Shown here: positions 23,076 to 31,278 of the stretch, one piece after another
How positions within the stretch are numbered: position 1 is the first letter of the stretch
Layout: every line of letters starts with the position of its first letter
Assembly (NCBI GenBank): GCA_964505195.1
Contig: CAZDGV010000009.1
Span: 1-47,847 of the forward strand
Source of the DNA: CAZDGV01 sp964505195
GTDB taxonomy: Bacteria > Bacteroidota > Bacteroidia > Chitinophagales > Chitinophagaceae
Direction of reading: 5' to 3'
DNA: 47,847 nt
Position numbers and translations under genes: made by a program
The notes under the pieces: generated by a model
The model's input: the letters and a program-made list of their open reading frames with translations, nothing else
Databases searched by the model: none
What the model was told of the DNA's origin: nothing

Positions 23076-24703
23076 TGTTACCTTCTGTAAACCCCACCAC
23101 AACGCAATCCTGGAAACAACTTTCTGAACATGCTGCAAAAATGAAGCAGGTGCACATGCGGGATTTGTTTCAGCAAGACAAAGAACGATTCAGCAAGTTC
23201 AGCAGCTGTGCGGAAGACATTGTATTTGATTTTTCTAAAAACATCATTCAGGAAGAGACGCTGGATCTATTGCTGGCACTGGCAAAGGAATGTGGTGTTG
23301 CCGAAGCCATTGATGCTATGTTTAGCGGCAGCCCCATCAATCATACTGAAAAGAGGGCCGTACTGCATACCGCACTGCGTAATTTTTCAGGCAAGTCCGT
23401 ATTGGTGAACGGGAAAGATGTTATGCCCGATATCCAAAGGGTGCTGCAACAAATGAAGGATTTTTGCAGCAGCATTCACAGCGGACAACACAAAGGATAT
23501 TCAGGCAAAGCGATCCGCTACATTGTAAACATTGGCATTGGCGGTAGCGATCTGGGTCCGGTGATGGCAACAGAAGCACTCAAGCCTTACTATGTAAAAG
23601 GCATTGAAACTTTTTTTGTGAGCAATGTGGACGGCACACATATCGCCGAGACATTGAAGAAAATAACACCCGATGAAACCCTGTTCCTAGTTGCTTCGAA
23701 AACATTTACCACACAGGAAACCATGACCAATGCATTTACTGCAAGAGCATGGTTTTTGGAACATGCGAAAGAAGAAGCACATATTGCCAAACATTTTGTT
23801 GCATTGTCAACCAACGAAAAAGCGGTGACTGAATTTGGGATCGACAAAGCCAATATGTTCGAATTCTGGGACTGGGTTGGAGGCAGATACTCACTGTGGA
23901 GTGCGATTGGCCTGTCCGTTGCGCTCACAATTGGTTATGATCAGTTTGAAGCGATGCTGAAAGGAGCATTCCATGCCGATGAACATTTTCAAAAGGAACC
24001 CTGGAGCAGAAATATTCCGATGGTGATGGCGCTGCTAGGAATTTGGTACACCAATTTCTGGGGTGCGAAAAGCGAAGCCATTCTCCCTTACGATCAGTAT
24101 ATGCATCGCTTTGCCGCATACTTCCAGCAGGGCAATATGGAAAGCAACGGAAAATCAGTTGACCGCAATGGTGAAAAAACAACCTATTCCACCGGGCCCG
24201 TAGTTTGGGGCGAACCCGGCACCAACGGACAACATTCTTTTTATCAATTGATTCATCAAGGCATGCATTTCATTCCCTGCGATTTTATTGCACCGGCAAT
24301 TAGTCATAACGCCATTGGCGACCATCATGAAAAACTGATGAGCAATTTCTTCGCACAAACAGAAGCATTGATGAACGGAAAAACCCGTGAGCAACTGATT
24401 GCAGAGGGAGTGCAAGCAAATCTGATCCCTTACAAAGTTTTTGAAGGCAACCGCCCGAGCAATTCATTCCTCATCAAAAAAATCACCCCTTTTACGCTAG
24501 GAGCATTGATCGCGTTCTACGAACATAAAATTTTCGTACAGGGTATCATTTGGAATATATACAGCTTCGATCAGTGGGGTGTGGAATTGGGCAAACAATT
24601 AGCGAATACCATTTTACCCGAGCTAAAAAATGATGCAAAAATTGAATCACATGATGCATCTACCAATGCATTGATCAATCTTTACAAATCGTTCAGAAAA
24701 TAA
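23075..24703 (+). CDS. pgi: glucose-6-phosphate isomerase
   Basis: 542 residues. Interconverts glucose-6-phosphate and fructose-6-phosphate in the cytosol. Both PGI signatures are clear: DWVGGRYSLWSAIGLSVAL (about 268-286) and QWGVELGKQLANTILPEL (about 496-513). Also IGIGGSDLGPVM (about 149-160), the SKTFTTQET substrate loop and EGNRPSN. The first residues MLPSVNPTTTQSWKQL fit the ATG at 23075, which overlaps the ribF stop; an ATG at 23057 lies inside ribF and is not needed. Long, enterobacterial/eukaryotic-type PGI. Confidence 0.97.
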   Translation: MLPSVNPTTTQSWKQLSEHAAKMKQVHMRDLFQQDKERFSKFSSCAEDIVFDFSKNIIQEETLDLLLALAKECGVAEAIDAMFSGSPINHTEKRAVLHTALRNFSGKSVLVNGKDVMPDIQRVLQQMKDFCSSIHSGQHKGYSGKAIRYIVNIGIGGSDLGPVMATEALKPYYVKGIETFFVSNVDGTHIAETLKKITPDETLFLVASKTFTTQETMTNAFTARAWFLEHAKEEAHIAKHFVALSTNEKAVTEFGIDKANMFEFWDWVGGRYSLWSAIGLSVALTIGYDQFEAMLKGAFHADEHFQKEPWSRNIPMVMALLGIWYTNFWGAKSEAILPYDQYMHRFAAYFQQGNMESNGKSVDRNGEKTTYSTGPVVWGEPGTNGQHSFYQLIHQGMHFIPCDFIAPAISHNAIGDHHEKLMSNFFAQTEALMNGKTREQLIAEGVQANLIPYKVFEGNRPSNSFLIKKITPFTLGALIAFYEHKIFVQGIIWNIYSFDQWGVELGKQLANTILPELKNDAKIESHDASTNALINLYKSFRK

Positions 24704-24712
24704 CTGCTGCGT

Positions 24713-25612
24713 TTAACCCCATAAGCTTGTAGGATACGCACCGGCTTTCACCAATTGATCAACGCTTTGTTGCACACCCGGAGCATCTTCCTTATAAGTT
24801 ACGCCAAACCATTGCGCGCTGGTAGGAATTACATTGATAACACCTTCGCCGGATTTGATGTATTCATCTGCAACAATCGGAATAAAAAACTCCGACTTTT
24901 CTTCTTTGCCCTGTTCCGCCAAAAAGCGATCAAACAAAGTAGCGGTTAAGTTGAATATCGACGGATCGAAGCACCAGAAGTTCATGCTAACGCTGGAATG
25001 ATATGGAACAGCATGTTTACCGCTTGCATCTTCATACACAATCGCATCCTGCTCTGCGTATATTTTGGTGCGCTCTGCAATGCTTACCAAATTACCTGAT
25101 GCATCTACTTCGCATACGCCCCTGCTTACCGTTCCATTCGGACTGAGGGTTTTAGACAAATCGTATCCAATGATGGCCTGCTTATTTTTACTGCATTGCT
25201 GCGTGAGAAAAGCAGCTGCTTTTTCAAAAGCATCTCTGCCATAAAAATCGTCGGCATTGATTACCGCAAAAGGTTCCTTAATGGCGTCTTTAGCGCATAG
25301 GATAGCATGGGCAGTACCCCAAGGCTTAACGCGGCCTGAAGGAATTTCAAATTGCTTGGTATGTGATTGCAAGGATTGATATACGTAATCGGTTGCAATG
25401 CGACCTGCAAGCTTGGGCTCAAATATATCTTTGAAGGGATCAGCAAAATCTTCCCGAATAATGAAAACCACTTTTCCGAAACCGGCACGAATAGCATCGT
25501 AAATGGAATAGTCCATGATGGTTTCACCGGAAGGACCGAAAGACTGAATCTGTTTCATGCTTCCATAGCGGGAAGCCATACCTGCGGCCAGAATCAATAA
25601 GGTAGGTTTCAT
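24713..25612 (-). CDS. sugar-phosphate nucleotidyltransferase-like protein
   Basis: 299 residues. NTP_transferase fold: starts TLLILAAGMASRYGSMKQIQ with the LAAGxxSRxG nucleotide loop, then an unusual FGPSGETIMDYSIYDA substrate region, FAVINADDFYGRDAFEKA (about 118-135) with the metal-binding Asp, and SMNFWCFDPSIF. This suits UTP- or dTTP-dependent activation of a sugar-1-phosphate, but residues for one sugar cannot be assigned; some relatives are annotated as UTP-glucose-1-phosphate uridylyltransferase-like. Head-to-head with the PLP-enzyme gene; a TATCTTCGC near 25635 is a one-mismatch -7 box for this gene. Converges on pgi. Confidence 0.8.
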   Translation of the reverse strand: MKPTLLILAAGMASRYGSMKQIQSFGPSGETIMDYSIYDAIRAGFGKVVFIIREDFADPFKDIFEPKLAGRIATDYVYQSLQSHTKQFEIPSGRVKPWGTAHAILCAKDAIKEPFAVINADDFYGRDAFEKAAAFLTQQCSKNKQAIIGYDLSKTLSPNGTVSRGVCEVDASGNLVSIAERTKIYAEQDAIVYEDASGKHAVPYHSSVSMNFWCFDPSIFNLTATLFDRFLAEQGKEEKSEFFIPIVADEYIKSGEGVINVIPTSAQWFGVTYKEDAPGVQQSVDQLVKAGAYPTSLWG

Positions 25613-25620
25613 GAATTGGT

Positions 25621-25628
25621 TATTTTTG
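25621..25628 (+). promoter_or_regulatory. -7 promoter box TATTTTTG for the PLP-enzyme gene
   Basis: Matches TAnnTTTG. An in-frame ATG at 25616 lies upstream of it, so the real start should be 25652 or 25667. Confidence 0.4.
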
Positions 25629-25651
25629 AGCGCTGCGAAGATAGCAAAGAA

Positions 25652-26575
25652 ATGCAGTGCGAGCGAATGCTGAAATTACCCCCCGTTATTAAGGTCCATT
25701 CCATTCAATCCGGATTTCCGGATGCAAACGTTGAAACATTGGATATTGCAAGACTTGATCGCATTCACCCCATTGTTTCCGGCAATAAAATCTTCAAACT
25801 CAAGTATAATATAGATGCAGCCCGCGCAGCAGGCATGAAAGGCATCATCACGATGGGCGGCGCCTGGTCGAACCATCTTGCGGCCACTGCGGTTGCATGC
25901 GCTGCAGCAGGACTAAAATGCATAGGACTTGTAAGGGGTGAAGTAACCGACAGCAAGAACACTATACTGAAAACCTGCACTGAAAACGCAATGGAATTGC
26001 AATCGGTTGCGAGAGAAGCATTTCATACGGATACTGCGCCGGTTAAAAGCATCCTTGCAGCCCACCCGGATTATTTCTTTATTCCCGCAGGTGGAGATAA
26101 TAACGAAGGCGAAAAAGGTTGCAGCGAAATTTTATCATTGATACCAAATGCTGAAATCTATTCACATATTATTTGCGCAATGGGCACAGGAACAACTTTT
26201 CGTGGACTGGTTCAAAGTGCCCGCAAACACCAGAAAGTAATTGGAATTCCTGTTTTAAAAATTCGCACAGGAGAACAATCTGCTTTCATGCTGCAGCATG
26301 GCAATGCAAATGGTGCTTGTGAAAAGGAAATATTCTATGGCTTTGCCGGAAAGGGATATGGAAAAAGCGATGAAGCATTACTGGAATCGATGCGGCAGTT
26401 TTACGAATACACAAAAGTCCCTACCGATTTTGTTTACACAGGAAAGCTGATGAGGGCAATACATGAATTGTTAAAAAATGATCTGCTGCCCAAAGATGCC
26501 CGCATGTTGGTAATGCATACAGGGGGATTGCTTGGAAACAGATCCTTAACCAACGAAATATTCCATTGGGATTGA
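25652..26575 (+). CDS. PLP-dependent D-cysteine desulfhydrase / ACC deaminase-like enzyme
   Basis: 307 residues (302 if ATG 25667 is used). Fold type II PLP enzyme: HPIVSGNKIFKLKYNI holds the PLP-lysine (GNKxxKL), followed by TMGGAWSNHLAATAVACAAA (the Ser-Asn-His substrate motif), GLVRGE, FFIPAGGDNNEG (the Asn/Gly phosphate loop region) and the C-terminal VMHTGGLLG. ACC deaminase and D-cysteine desulfhydrase share these motifs; specificity-determining residues cannot be judged reliably, so I stay at family level. A -7 box at 25621 argues against a start at 25616. Confidence 0.83.
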   Translation: MQCERMLKLPPVIKVHSIQSGFPDANVETLDIARLDRIHPIVSGNKIFKLKYNIDAARAAGMKGIITMGGAWSNHLAATAVACAAAGLKCIGLVRGEVTDSKNTILKTCTENAMELQSVAREAFHTDTAPVKSILAAHPDYFFIPAGGDNNEGEKGCSEILSLIPNAEIYSHIICAMGTGTTFRGLVQSARKHQKVIGIPVLKIRTGEQSAFMLQHGNANGACEKEIFYGFAGKGYGKSDEALLESMRQFYEYTKVPTDFVYTGKLMRAIHELLKNDLLPKDARMLVMHTGGLLGNRSLTNEIFHWD

Positions 26576-26578
26576 TCT

Positions 26579-26587
26579 TATATTTGC
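26579..26587 (+). promoter_or_regulatory. -7 promoter box TATATTTGC for the exported unknown
   Basis: Followed by AATC and the ATG at 26592; identical TTTGCAATCATG arrangement to the PAP2 gene. Implies a leaderless mRNA. No -33 at the usual spacing. Confidence 0.5.
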
Positions 26588-26591
26588 AATC

Positions 26592-27407
26592 ATGCGATCG
26601 GCTAAACAACAAAACATATTTCTTTTCCTCATCATTGGCTTATTGCTCTTTTCTTTTCAAAATGTTCGTGCACAAATAAAGGACACCCTCCCTGCTTTTA
26701 GCGTAGTTAGCAAAGAAGGCACCATTACCATTTCCTGGATTAACCGCTTCTCTCAGAATTTGTCGCAGGTAAACGTGCAGCGTTCCAAAGACAGTTTAAA
26801 AGGTTTTGTAACCATCCATTCGCTTCCCAATCCTGATTTGCGCAGTTTCAGCTATATCGACAAAACAGCAAAGAATGATTCTGCTTTTTATCGCGTATTC
26901 ATTCTTTTCGAAGGAGCGAATTATATTTTTTCTCCTTCAAAAAGGCCATTTCGCGATACGACAAAACCCGCTAAGCCGGCACAGGTGATAACTGTGCAAA
27001 AAGACAGCACTAAAAAAGCAGTGACAGCAACAACGAAAAAAGAAAATGCAAGTGCCGTACAAACAGCAACAACGGCAGTGACAAATAATGCAAACGTTGC
27101 AACAAAAACAGAACCTGAAAAACCGCCCCCACCACCACCTAAAAAAGTATGGGTTCCTTCACCTTTTGTTTTTACCGGGGATGACGGCAATGTCGTGATT
27201 TCCCTTCCCGATGCAGCCAAATGCAAGTACGAAATCAGGTTTATGCGGGAAGACAGCAGCTTCCTTTTTCGCATCCCCTCCATCAAAGAGCCATTCGTTA
27301 AACTTGATAAAGTGAATTTTCTTCAAGCGGGATGGGTGTTTTTTGCATTGTACGACGGAGAAACGCTGATTGAGAAAAATAAATTTCTGATTACAAGAGA
27401 TTATTAA
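26592..27407 (+). CDS. exported protein of unknown function with Pro-rich linker
   Basis: 271 residues. A clear Sec signal (basic start, then NIFLFLIIGLLLFSF, cleavage near VRAQ, about residue 28). A first beta-rich segment (about 35-110, FSVVSKEGTITISWINRFSQ...FYRVF) resembles a fibronectin-type III domain. It is followed by a low-complexity Lys/Thr/Ala linker and a six-proline run (PPPPPPKK, about 178-185), then a second small beta domain (WVPSPFVF to the end). Probably periplasmic or outer-surface; the linker could span peptidoglycan. I do not recognise a named family. Converges on lipB with a 4 bp overlap. Confidence 0.7.
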   Translation: MRSAKQQNIFLFLIIGLLLFSFQNVRAQIKDTLPAFSVVSKEGTITISWINRFSQNLSQVNVQRSKDSLKGFVTIHSLPNPDLRSFSYIDKTAKNDSAFYRVFILFEGANYIFSPSKRPFRDTTKPAKPAQVITVQKDSTKKAVTATTKKENASAVQTATTAVTNNANVATKTEPEKPPPPPPKKVWVPSPFVFTGDDGNVVISLPDAAKCKYEIRFMREDSSFLFRIPSIKEPFVKLDKVNFLQAGWVFFALYDGETLIEKNKFLITRDY

Positions 27408-28117
27408 GCTGTGGTGAGTGTTACTTCAAACACCTGTTCAAAAGCTTTTTTTACCACCTGCTTTGCCGATTCAAAGTCAACCCGCTCCCCCAACTCTTTT
27501 TCCATAGAGGTTACCTGTTTGTTTTGAATGCCACATGGAACGATGTAATTAAAGTAGTTGAGATCAGTATTGATATTGAATGCAAAGCCGTGCATGGTGA
27601 TCCAGCGACTGCAGCGTACACCCATGGCGCAAATTTTTCTTTCTCTGCCGGGGATAGTCGCATCGAGCCACACGCCGGTTTCGCCTTTGCTGCGTTCTCC
27701 TTTTAACCCATAATGCGCAAGCGCAATTATAATAACTTCCTCCAGATTACGTAAATAACGACCAATATCGGTGTAGAATTTTTCAAGATCCAAAATAGGA
27801 TAACCCACTATTTGCTGCGGACCGTGAAACGTAATATCTCCTCCCCTGTTGGTGTGAAAAAATGCAATATTTTTTTGTTTGCGCTCTTCATCGCTAATAA
27901 GCACATGCGACAAATCGCCGCTTTTCCCCAGTGTATAAACCGGTGGATGCTCTACCATTAAAAAATGATGCCGGGTGGGTGCATCCACATCGGTTTGCTG
28001 CTGCATGCGGTGTGCTGCTTTTAATTGCAAATTATCCTGAAGGAGCTGCTCCTGCATATCCCAAACGGACTGATAATCCATCACACCCAAATCCTGAAAT
28101 GCCACCTGCTGCATCAT
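27404..28117 (-). CDS. lipB: lipoyl(octanoyl) transferase LipB
   Basis: 237 residues. Moves octanoyl from acyl carrier protein to lipoyl domains of E2/H proteins. Seen: VEHPPVYTLGKSGD (about 63-76), RGGDITFHGPQQIVGYPILD (about 95-114), the catalytic Lys in KICAMGVRCSRW and catalytic Cys in NYIVPCGI. The start is ATG 28117 (or the adjacent ATG 28114): the longer frame to 28147 would run through a -7 box at 28122-28130, and the family normally begins near VAFQDLG. The targets in this window include the E2 gene at 46913. Confidence 0.94.
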   Translation of the reverse strand: MMQQVAFQDLGVMDYQSVWDMQEQLLQDNLQLKAAHRMQQQTDVDAPTRHHFLMVEHPPVYTLGKSGDLSHVLISDEERKQKNIAFFHTNRGGDITFHGPQQIVGYPILDLEKFYTDIGRYLRNLEEVIIIALAHYGLKGERSKGETGVWLDATIPGRERKICAMGVRCSRWITMHGFAFNINTDLNYFNYIVPCGIQNKQVTSMEKELGERVDFESAKQVVKKAFEQVFEVTLTTA

Positions 28118-28121
28118 ACCT

Positions 28122-28130
28122 GCAAAGCTA
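28122..28130 (-). promoter_or_regulatory. -7 promoter box TAGCTTTGC for lipB
   Basis: Minus strand; followed by AGGT and ATG at 28117, a leaderless arrangement. It decides the lipB start against the upstream ATG at 28147. No -33 at the usual spacing. Confidence 0.5.
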
Positions 28131-28178
28131 AAGCATCTCACCTTCATAATATCCCGTGGCGTTCAGCAGCACAAACGC

Positions 28179-28187
28179 TAATTTTGT
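28179..28187 (+). promoter_or_regulatory. -7 promoter box TAATTTTGT for the pseudouridine synthase
   Basis: Matches TAnnTTTG; 11 bases before ATG 28199 and 7 bases before an out-of-frame ATG at 28195. No clear -33. Confidence 0.5.
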
Positions 28188-28198
28188 AAAAAAAATGG

Positions 28199-29269
28199 AT
28201 GGCAGAGGAAAGCATGCTGGATCAGGATAATGAACTGGAAAGCGGAGATGGCGCAGAAACGCTGTACGAGCGGCATCGCTATATCGTTGACAAAGGCCAG
28301 GAGCCCATTCGCATCGATAAATACCTTATGTCGCGCATTGTAGGTGCAACACGCAACAAAGTACAGCAAGCCATTGAAGCCGCATTTGTGCTGGTGAATA
28401 ATGGCCCCATCAAATCAAACTACAAGGTAAGACCGGGCGATGATATTGTGATGTTGTCCGATAGTGCACCGGAAGAACGCGAGATTGTTCCTGAAAACAT
28501 TCCGCTCCAAATTGTTTTTGAAGATGATCACATCATGATCATTAACAAACCCGCAGGAATGGTAGTACACCCGGGCAGCGGAAACTATACCGGCACGCTG
28601 GTAAACGGTGTGGCATGGCATTTAAAATTGCAGCAGCCAGATGTTTCAGAAGCAAGTTTACCGCGCTTCGGTTTGGTGCACAGAATTGATAAAAACACAA
28701 GTGGCCTGATGGTGCTTGCTAAAACACAGGAGGCAAGTTTTCACCTTTCAAAGCAATTTTTCGACCATACGGTAGAACGACGTTATCACGCATTGGTTTG
28801 GGGCGACTTTGAAACCCATTCAGGAACTGTGAATGCGCATATTGGAAGACATCAGCGCTTTCGAAAAATCATGGCTGCCTACCCCGACGGCGAATACGGA
28901 AAAGAAGCTATTACCCATTACCAGGTGATAGAATCTTTTGGTTATACCTCGCTGGTGGAATGCAAGCTTGAAACCGGAAGAACGCATCAAATTCGCGTGC
29001 ACATGCAGCATATCGGACATCCGCTTTTCAACGACGAGATGTACGGTGGCGATCGCATTGTAAAGGGAACTATTTACACCAAGTACAAACAGTTTGTTGA
29101 AAATACTTTTGACGTATGTAAGCGCCATGCACTGCATGCCAAAACACTTGGCTTTAAGCATCCCAAAACACAAGAGTGGATGTTTTTTGAAAGCGATATT
29201 GCTGAAGATATGCAGCGTGCGATCGATCGCTGGAGAAATTATGCTGCTACGCGACAAATCAATACTTGA
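28199..29269 (+). CDS. rluD: RluD-type ribosomal RNA pseudouridine synthase
   Basis: 356 residues. Converts uridine to pseudouridine in 23S rRNA. N-terminal S4 RNA-binding domain (about 36-90: IRIDKYLMSRIVGATRNKVQ), then the RluA/RluD catalytic domain with INKPAGMVVHPGSGN (about 115-129) and the catalytic Asp164 in HRIDKNTSGLMVL; GRTHQIRVHMQHIGHPLF lies near residues 259-276. The acidic N-terminal 25 residues (MAEESMLDQDNELESG) are extra. RluD rather than RluC is likely from the S4 domain and VHPGSGN, but paralogues exist. Converges with the exported unknown, overlapping 11 bp. Confidence 0.9.
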   Translation: MAEESMLDQDNELESGDGAETLYERHRYIVDKGQEPIRIDKYLMSRIVGATRNKVQQAIEAAFVLVNNGPIKSNYKVRPGDDIVMLSDSAPEEREIVPENIPLQIVFEDDHIMIINKPAGMVVHPGSGNYTGTLVNGVAWHLKLQQPDVSEASLPRFGLVHRIDKNTSGLMVLAKTQEASFHLSKQFFDHTVERRYHALVWGDFETHSGTVNAHIGRHQRFRKIMAAYPDGEYGKEAITHYQVIESFGYTSLVECKLETGRTHQIRVHMQHIGHPLFNDEMYGGDRIVKGTIYTKYKQFVENTFDVCKRHALHAKTLGFKHPKTQEWMFFESDIAEDMQRAIDRWRNYAATRQINT

Positions 29270-30194
29270 AATCGAATAGAACGGCGGTAAACACGCCTCG
29301 TTCTCTTTTTTTGAAAGGCACATCCCAATCGCCAGTATAGCGAATAAGCGTAGGTACCTGTAAGCCAGCGAAGCGCTTGAGCTCTACTTCCATATTCACA
29401 TCAAAGTCATATACACCGGCATTGTAGCGCATGCGATAGGTTTTCCCTAAAATATTCATATCGCTCACAGCCAGCCAGGTTTTCATTTCATCAATCACAA
29501 TTCTGCTTCGCTCCGATGCAGAAAGACCGCTTCTTGCTTTTACTTCAAACAAATAGCAATTTTCACCCTGGTATTCCACCAAATCGATTCTGAAATCATA
29601 CAGCTGCTGCATATTCTTTTCAAATACACCCAGCTTGTTTCCGATAAAAGGAATTCCCGGCACAGGAACACCCGGAAGGAAGAAAAGCATTTTTAATTGC
29701 TCTTTATGTTTATCCAGTCCACGCTTGCCTTTGAGATCGAAAATATTTCCCTTTACAATATTGGTTTCATTACATACCGTATCACGGGCAAACATTATAC
29801 CCGCATACATCGATGCGGTATAATAGTTATAATCGCCACTTGCATCGTAAAAATCGCCGCTGTGCTTTTCTTCGAGCACTTCAGTAAAACGACAACCCCT
29901 TTGAGCATACTGGCGGGTGCGACTGTTCAGCGATGCCTGTACACCCCCTTTTTTATTGAGCATGCGTACATCGTTGATGGCATTAAATTTCAGAATACGG
30001 AGGTTACGGAACGACTTATAAAAACCCGTATCTGTTTTGACCCTGCGAATAAACGCCGGCACATTGATATCGGAACGAACAATTACCTCGCTTAGCTGAA
30101 TCAGGTTTCCTTCAATCACTACGGTTGAATCCTGCGTCATTGCATACTGAGGCAGCAAAGAGAGAGAATAAAGAAAAAGCAGCTTACGCATCAT
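29259..30194 (-). CDS. exported protein of unknown function downstream of def
   Basis: 311 residues. Signal peptide (MMRKLLFLYSLSLLPQYAMT, cleavage near AMTQ). The mature part starts with DSTVVIEGNLIQLSEVIVRS, a beta-strand pattern like the variant carboxypeptidase-regulatory-like domains of Bacteroidetes surface proteins, then an alpha/beta region (KSFRNLRILKFNAINDVRML) and a long beta-rich C-terminus ending in an aromatic (FDFKY), a weak outer-membrane-type ending. I do not recognise a named family. The ATG overlaps the def stop (ATGA, 30191-30194), so it is co-translated with peptide deformylase, probably only a matter of shared transcription. Confidence 0.68.
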   Translation of the reverse strand: MMRKLLFLYSLSLLPQYAMTQDSTVVIEGNLIQLSEVIVRSDINVPAFIRRVKTDTGFYKSFRNLRILKFNAINDVRMLNKKGGVQASLNSRTRQYAQRGCRFTEVLEEKHSGDFYDASGDYNYYTASMYAGIMFARDTVCNETNIVKGNIFDLKGKRGLDKHKEQLKMLFFLPGVPVPGIPFIGNKLGVFEKNMQQLYDFRIDLVEYQGENCYLFEVKARSGLSASERSRIVIDEMKTWLAVSDMNILGKTYRMRYNAGVYDFDVNMEVELKRFAGLQVPTLIRYTGDWDVPFKKRERGVFTAVLFDFKY

Positions 30195-30772
30195 GCACGG
30201 GGGTAAATCATTTTATAATCAGCACGCACTTTACCCTTGGATATGTCGTCCAGTTTGCCTTTAAGCAATTTACGCTTAAGCGGTTTCAAATGATCTATAA
30301 ACAACTTGCCATCTATGTGATCATATTCGTGCAGAATGACCCTTGCTGTGAGGCCGTTGAAAGTTTTCACCTGCTCTTCCCATGCAGCATTACGGTATCG
30401 GATGGTTACTTCGGCGGGACGATACACATCTTCACGAATTTTGGGAATACTCAAACAGCCTTCCGTGTAAGGCCATTCTTCACCCTGAACCGATTCAATA
30501 TGGGCATTGATAAATGTTTCTTTAATGCCGGGCGCATCGGGATAGGTAAAGCTCTCCTCTTCTTCCATGTTTTCAAACATTTGCACACTGTCCACCACAA
30601 ACAGCCGAATATCTCTATTAATTTGAGGTGCAGCTAATCCAACCCCGCTGGAAGCATACATGGTTTCCCACATATCATCGATCAGTTTCGACAAATCGGG
30701 GTAATCGGCAGGAATATCCTTGCACATTTTTCGCAACACATCGGCACCGTATGCAACTACGGGAAGAATCAT
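30191..30772 (-). CDS. def: peptide deformylase
   Basis: 193 residues. Removes formyl from the N-terminal Met of new proteins; metal hydrolase. All three motifs: GVGLAAPQ (43-50), EGCLSIP (104-110, metal-binding Cys106) and HEYDHIDG (148-155, catalytic HExxH). The acidic insertion EEEESF-like (about 70-75) before EGCLS is longer than in E. coli. Own promoter at 30826-30834; ruvX ends 86 bp upstream. Coupled to the exported unknown by a 4-base overlap. Confidence 0.97.
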   Translation of the reverse strand: MILPVVAYGADVLRKMCKDIPADYPDLSKLIDDMWETMYASSGVGLAAPQINRDIRLFVVDSVQMFENMEEEESFTYPDAPGIKETFINAHIESVQGEEWPYTEGCLSIPKIREDVYRPAEVTIRYRNAAWEEQVKTFNGLTARVILHEYDHIDGKLFIDHLKPLKRKLLKGKLDDISKGKVRADYKMIYPRA

Positions 30773-30825
30773 GGGAATGATGATTTAGTTTTCAATTTGC
30801 ATGACGCGTTAAGCATGCACGCATT

Positions 30826-30834
30826 GCAAAGATA
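30826..30834 (-). promoter_or_regulatory. -7 promoter box TATCTTTGC for def
   Basis: Minus strand, 53 bases before the ATG at 30772, within an inverted repeat (GCATT at 30821-30825 and AATGC at 30834-30838). No clear -33 element. Confidence 0.45.
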
Positions 30835-30858
30835 ATGCATGCAGCGCTGTAATGCTGA

Positions 30859-31269
30859 TCAGCGCTTCTGCATATACTCTTGCAGCAAGATGGTGGCGGC
30901 AATTTCATCCACCAGTTTTTTATCGCGGCGCTGCTTTTTTTTCAAACCCATCTCCAGCATCGCATCTTTAGCCATCTTGGAACTGAAGCGCTCATCTACG
31001 GTTTCTACGGGTATTGTGGGGAAGTGTTTTTGTAAACTGCGAATAGCCTGCTGTACCAATGGCGTAGCATGGGTAGGCGAATCGTCCATATTCAAGGGCA
31101 TACCGATGATAATCCGTTCCACGTCTTCCTTTGAAAAATAATCTTTCAGGAAAGCAATAAAATTGCGGGTTTCAATCGTGGTGAGTCCGGTTGCAATGAT
31201 CTGCAGCGGATCGGTTACCGCCAATCCTGTTCGCTTTGCTCCGTAGTCAATTGCAAGTATTCTCGGCAT
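30859..31269 (-). CDS. ruvX: RuvX/YqgF, Holliday-junction-resolvase-like / pre-16S rRNA nuclease
   Basis: 136 residues, usual length. RNase H-like fold: ILAIDYGAKRTGLAVTDPLQ (catalytic Asp8), IIIGMPLNMDDSP (about 53-65) and VDERFSSKMAKDAML (about 99-113), then DKKLVDEIAATILLQEYM with the final acidic residue. YqgF processes the 5' end of 16S rRNA in E. coli. Begins 9 bp after the end of the prenyltransferase gene, in the SpoU-ubiA-ruvX operon. Confidence 0.95.
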   Translation of the reverse strand: MPRILAIDYGAKRTGLAVTDPLQIIATGLTTIETRNFIAFLKDYFSKEDVERIIIGMPLNMDDSPTHATPLVQQAIRSLQKHFPTIPVETVDERFSSKMAKDAMLEMGLKKKQRRDKKLVDEIAATILLQEYMQKR

Positions 31270-31278
31270 ATCCGCTTT

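Noticed and set aside
30843..30875. AGCGCT repeats at the ruvX end as a terminator
   Set aside because: Each copy is itself palindromic and there is no T-run in the right position; left unannotated.
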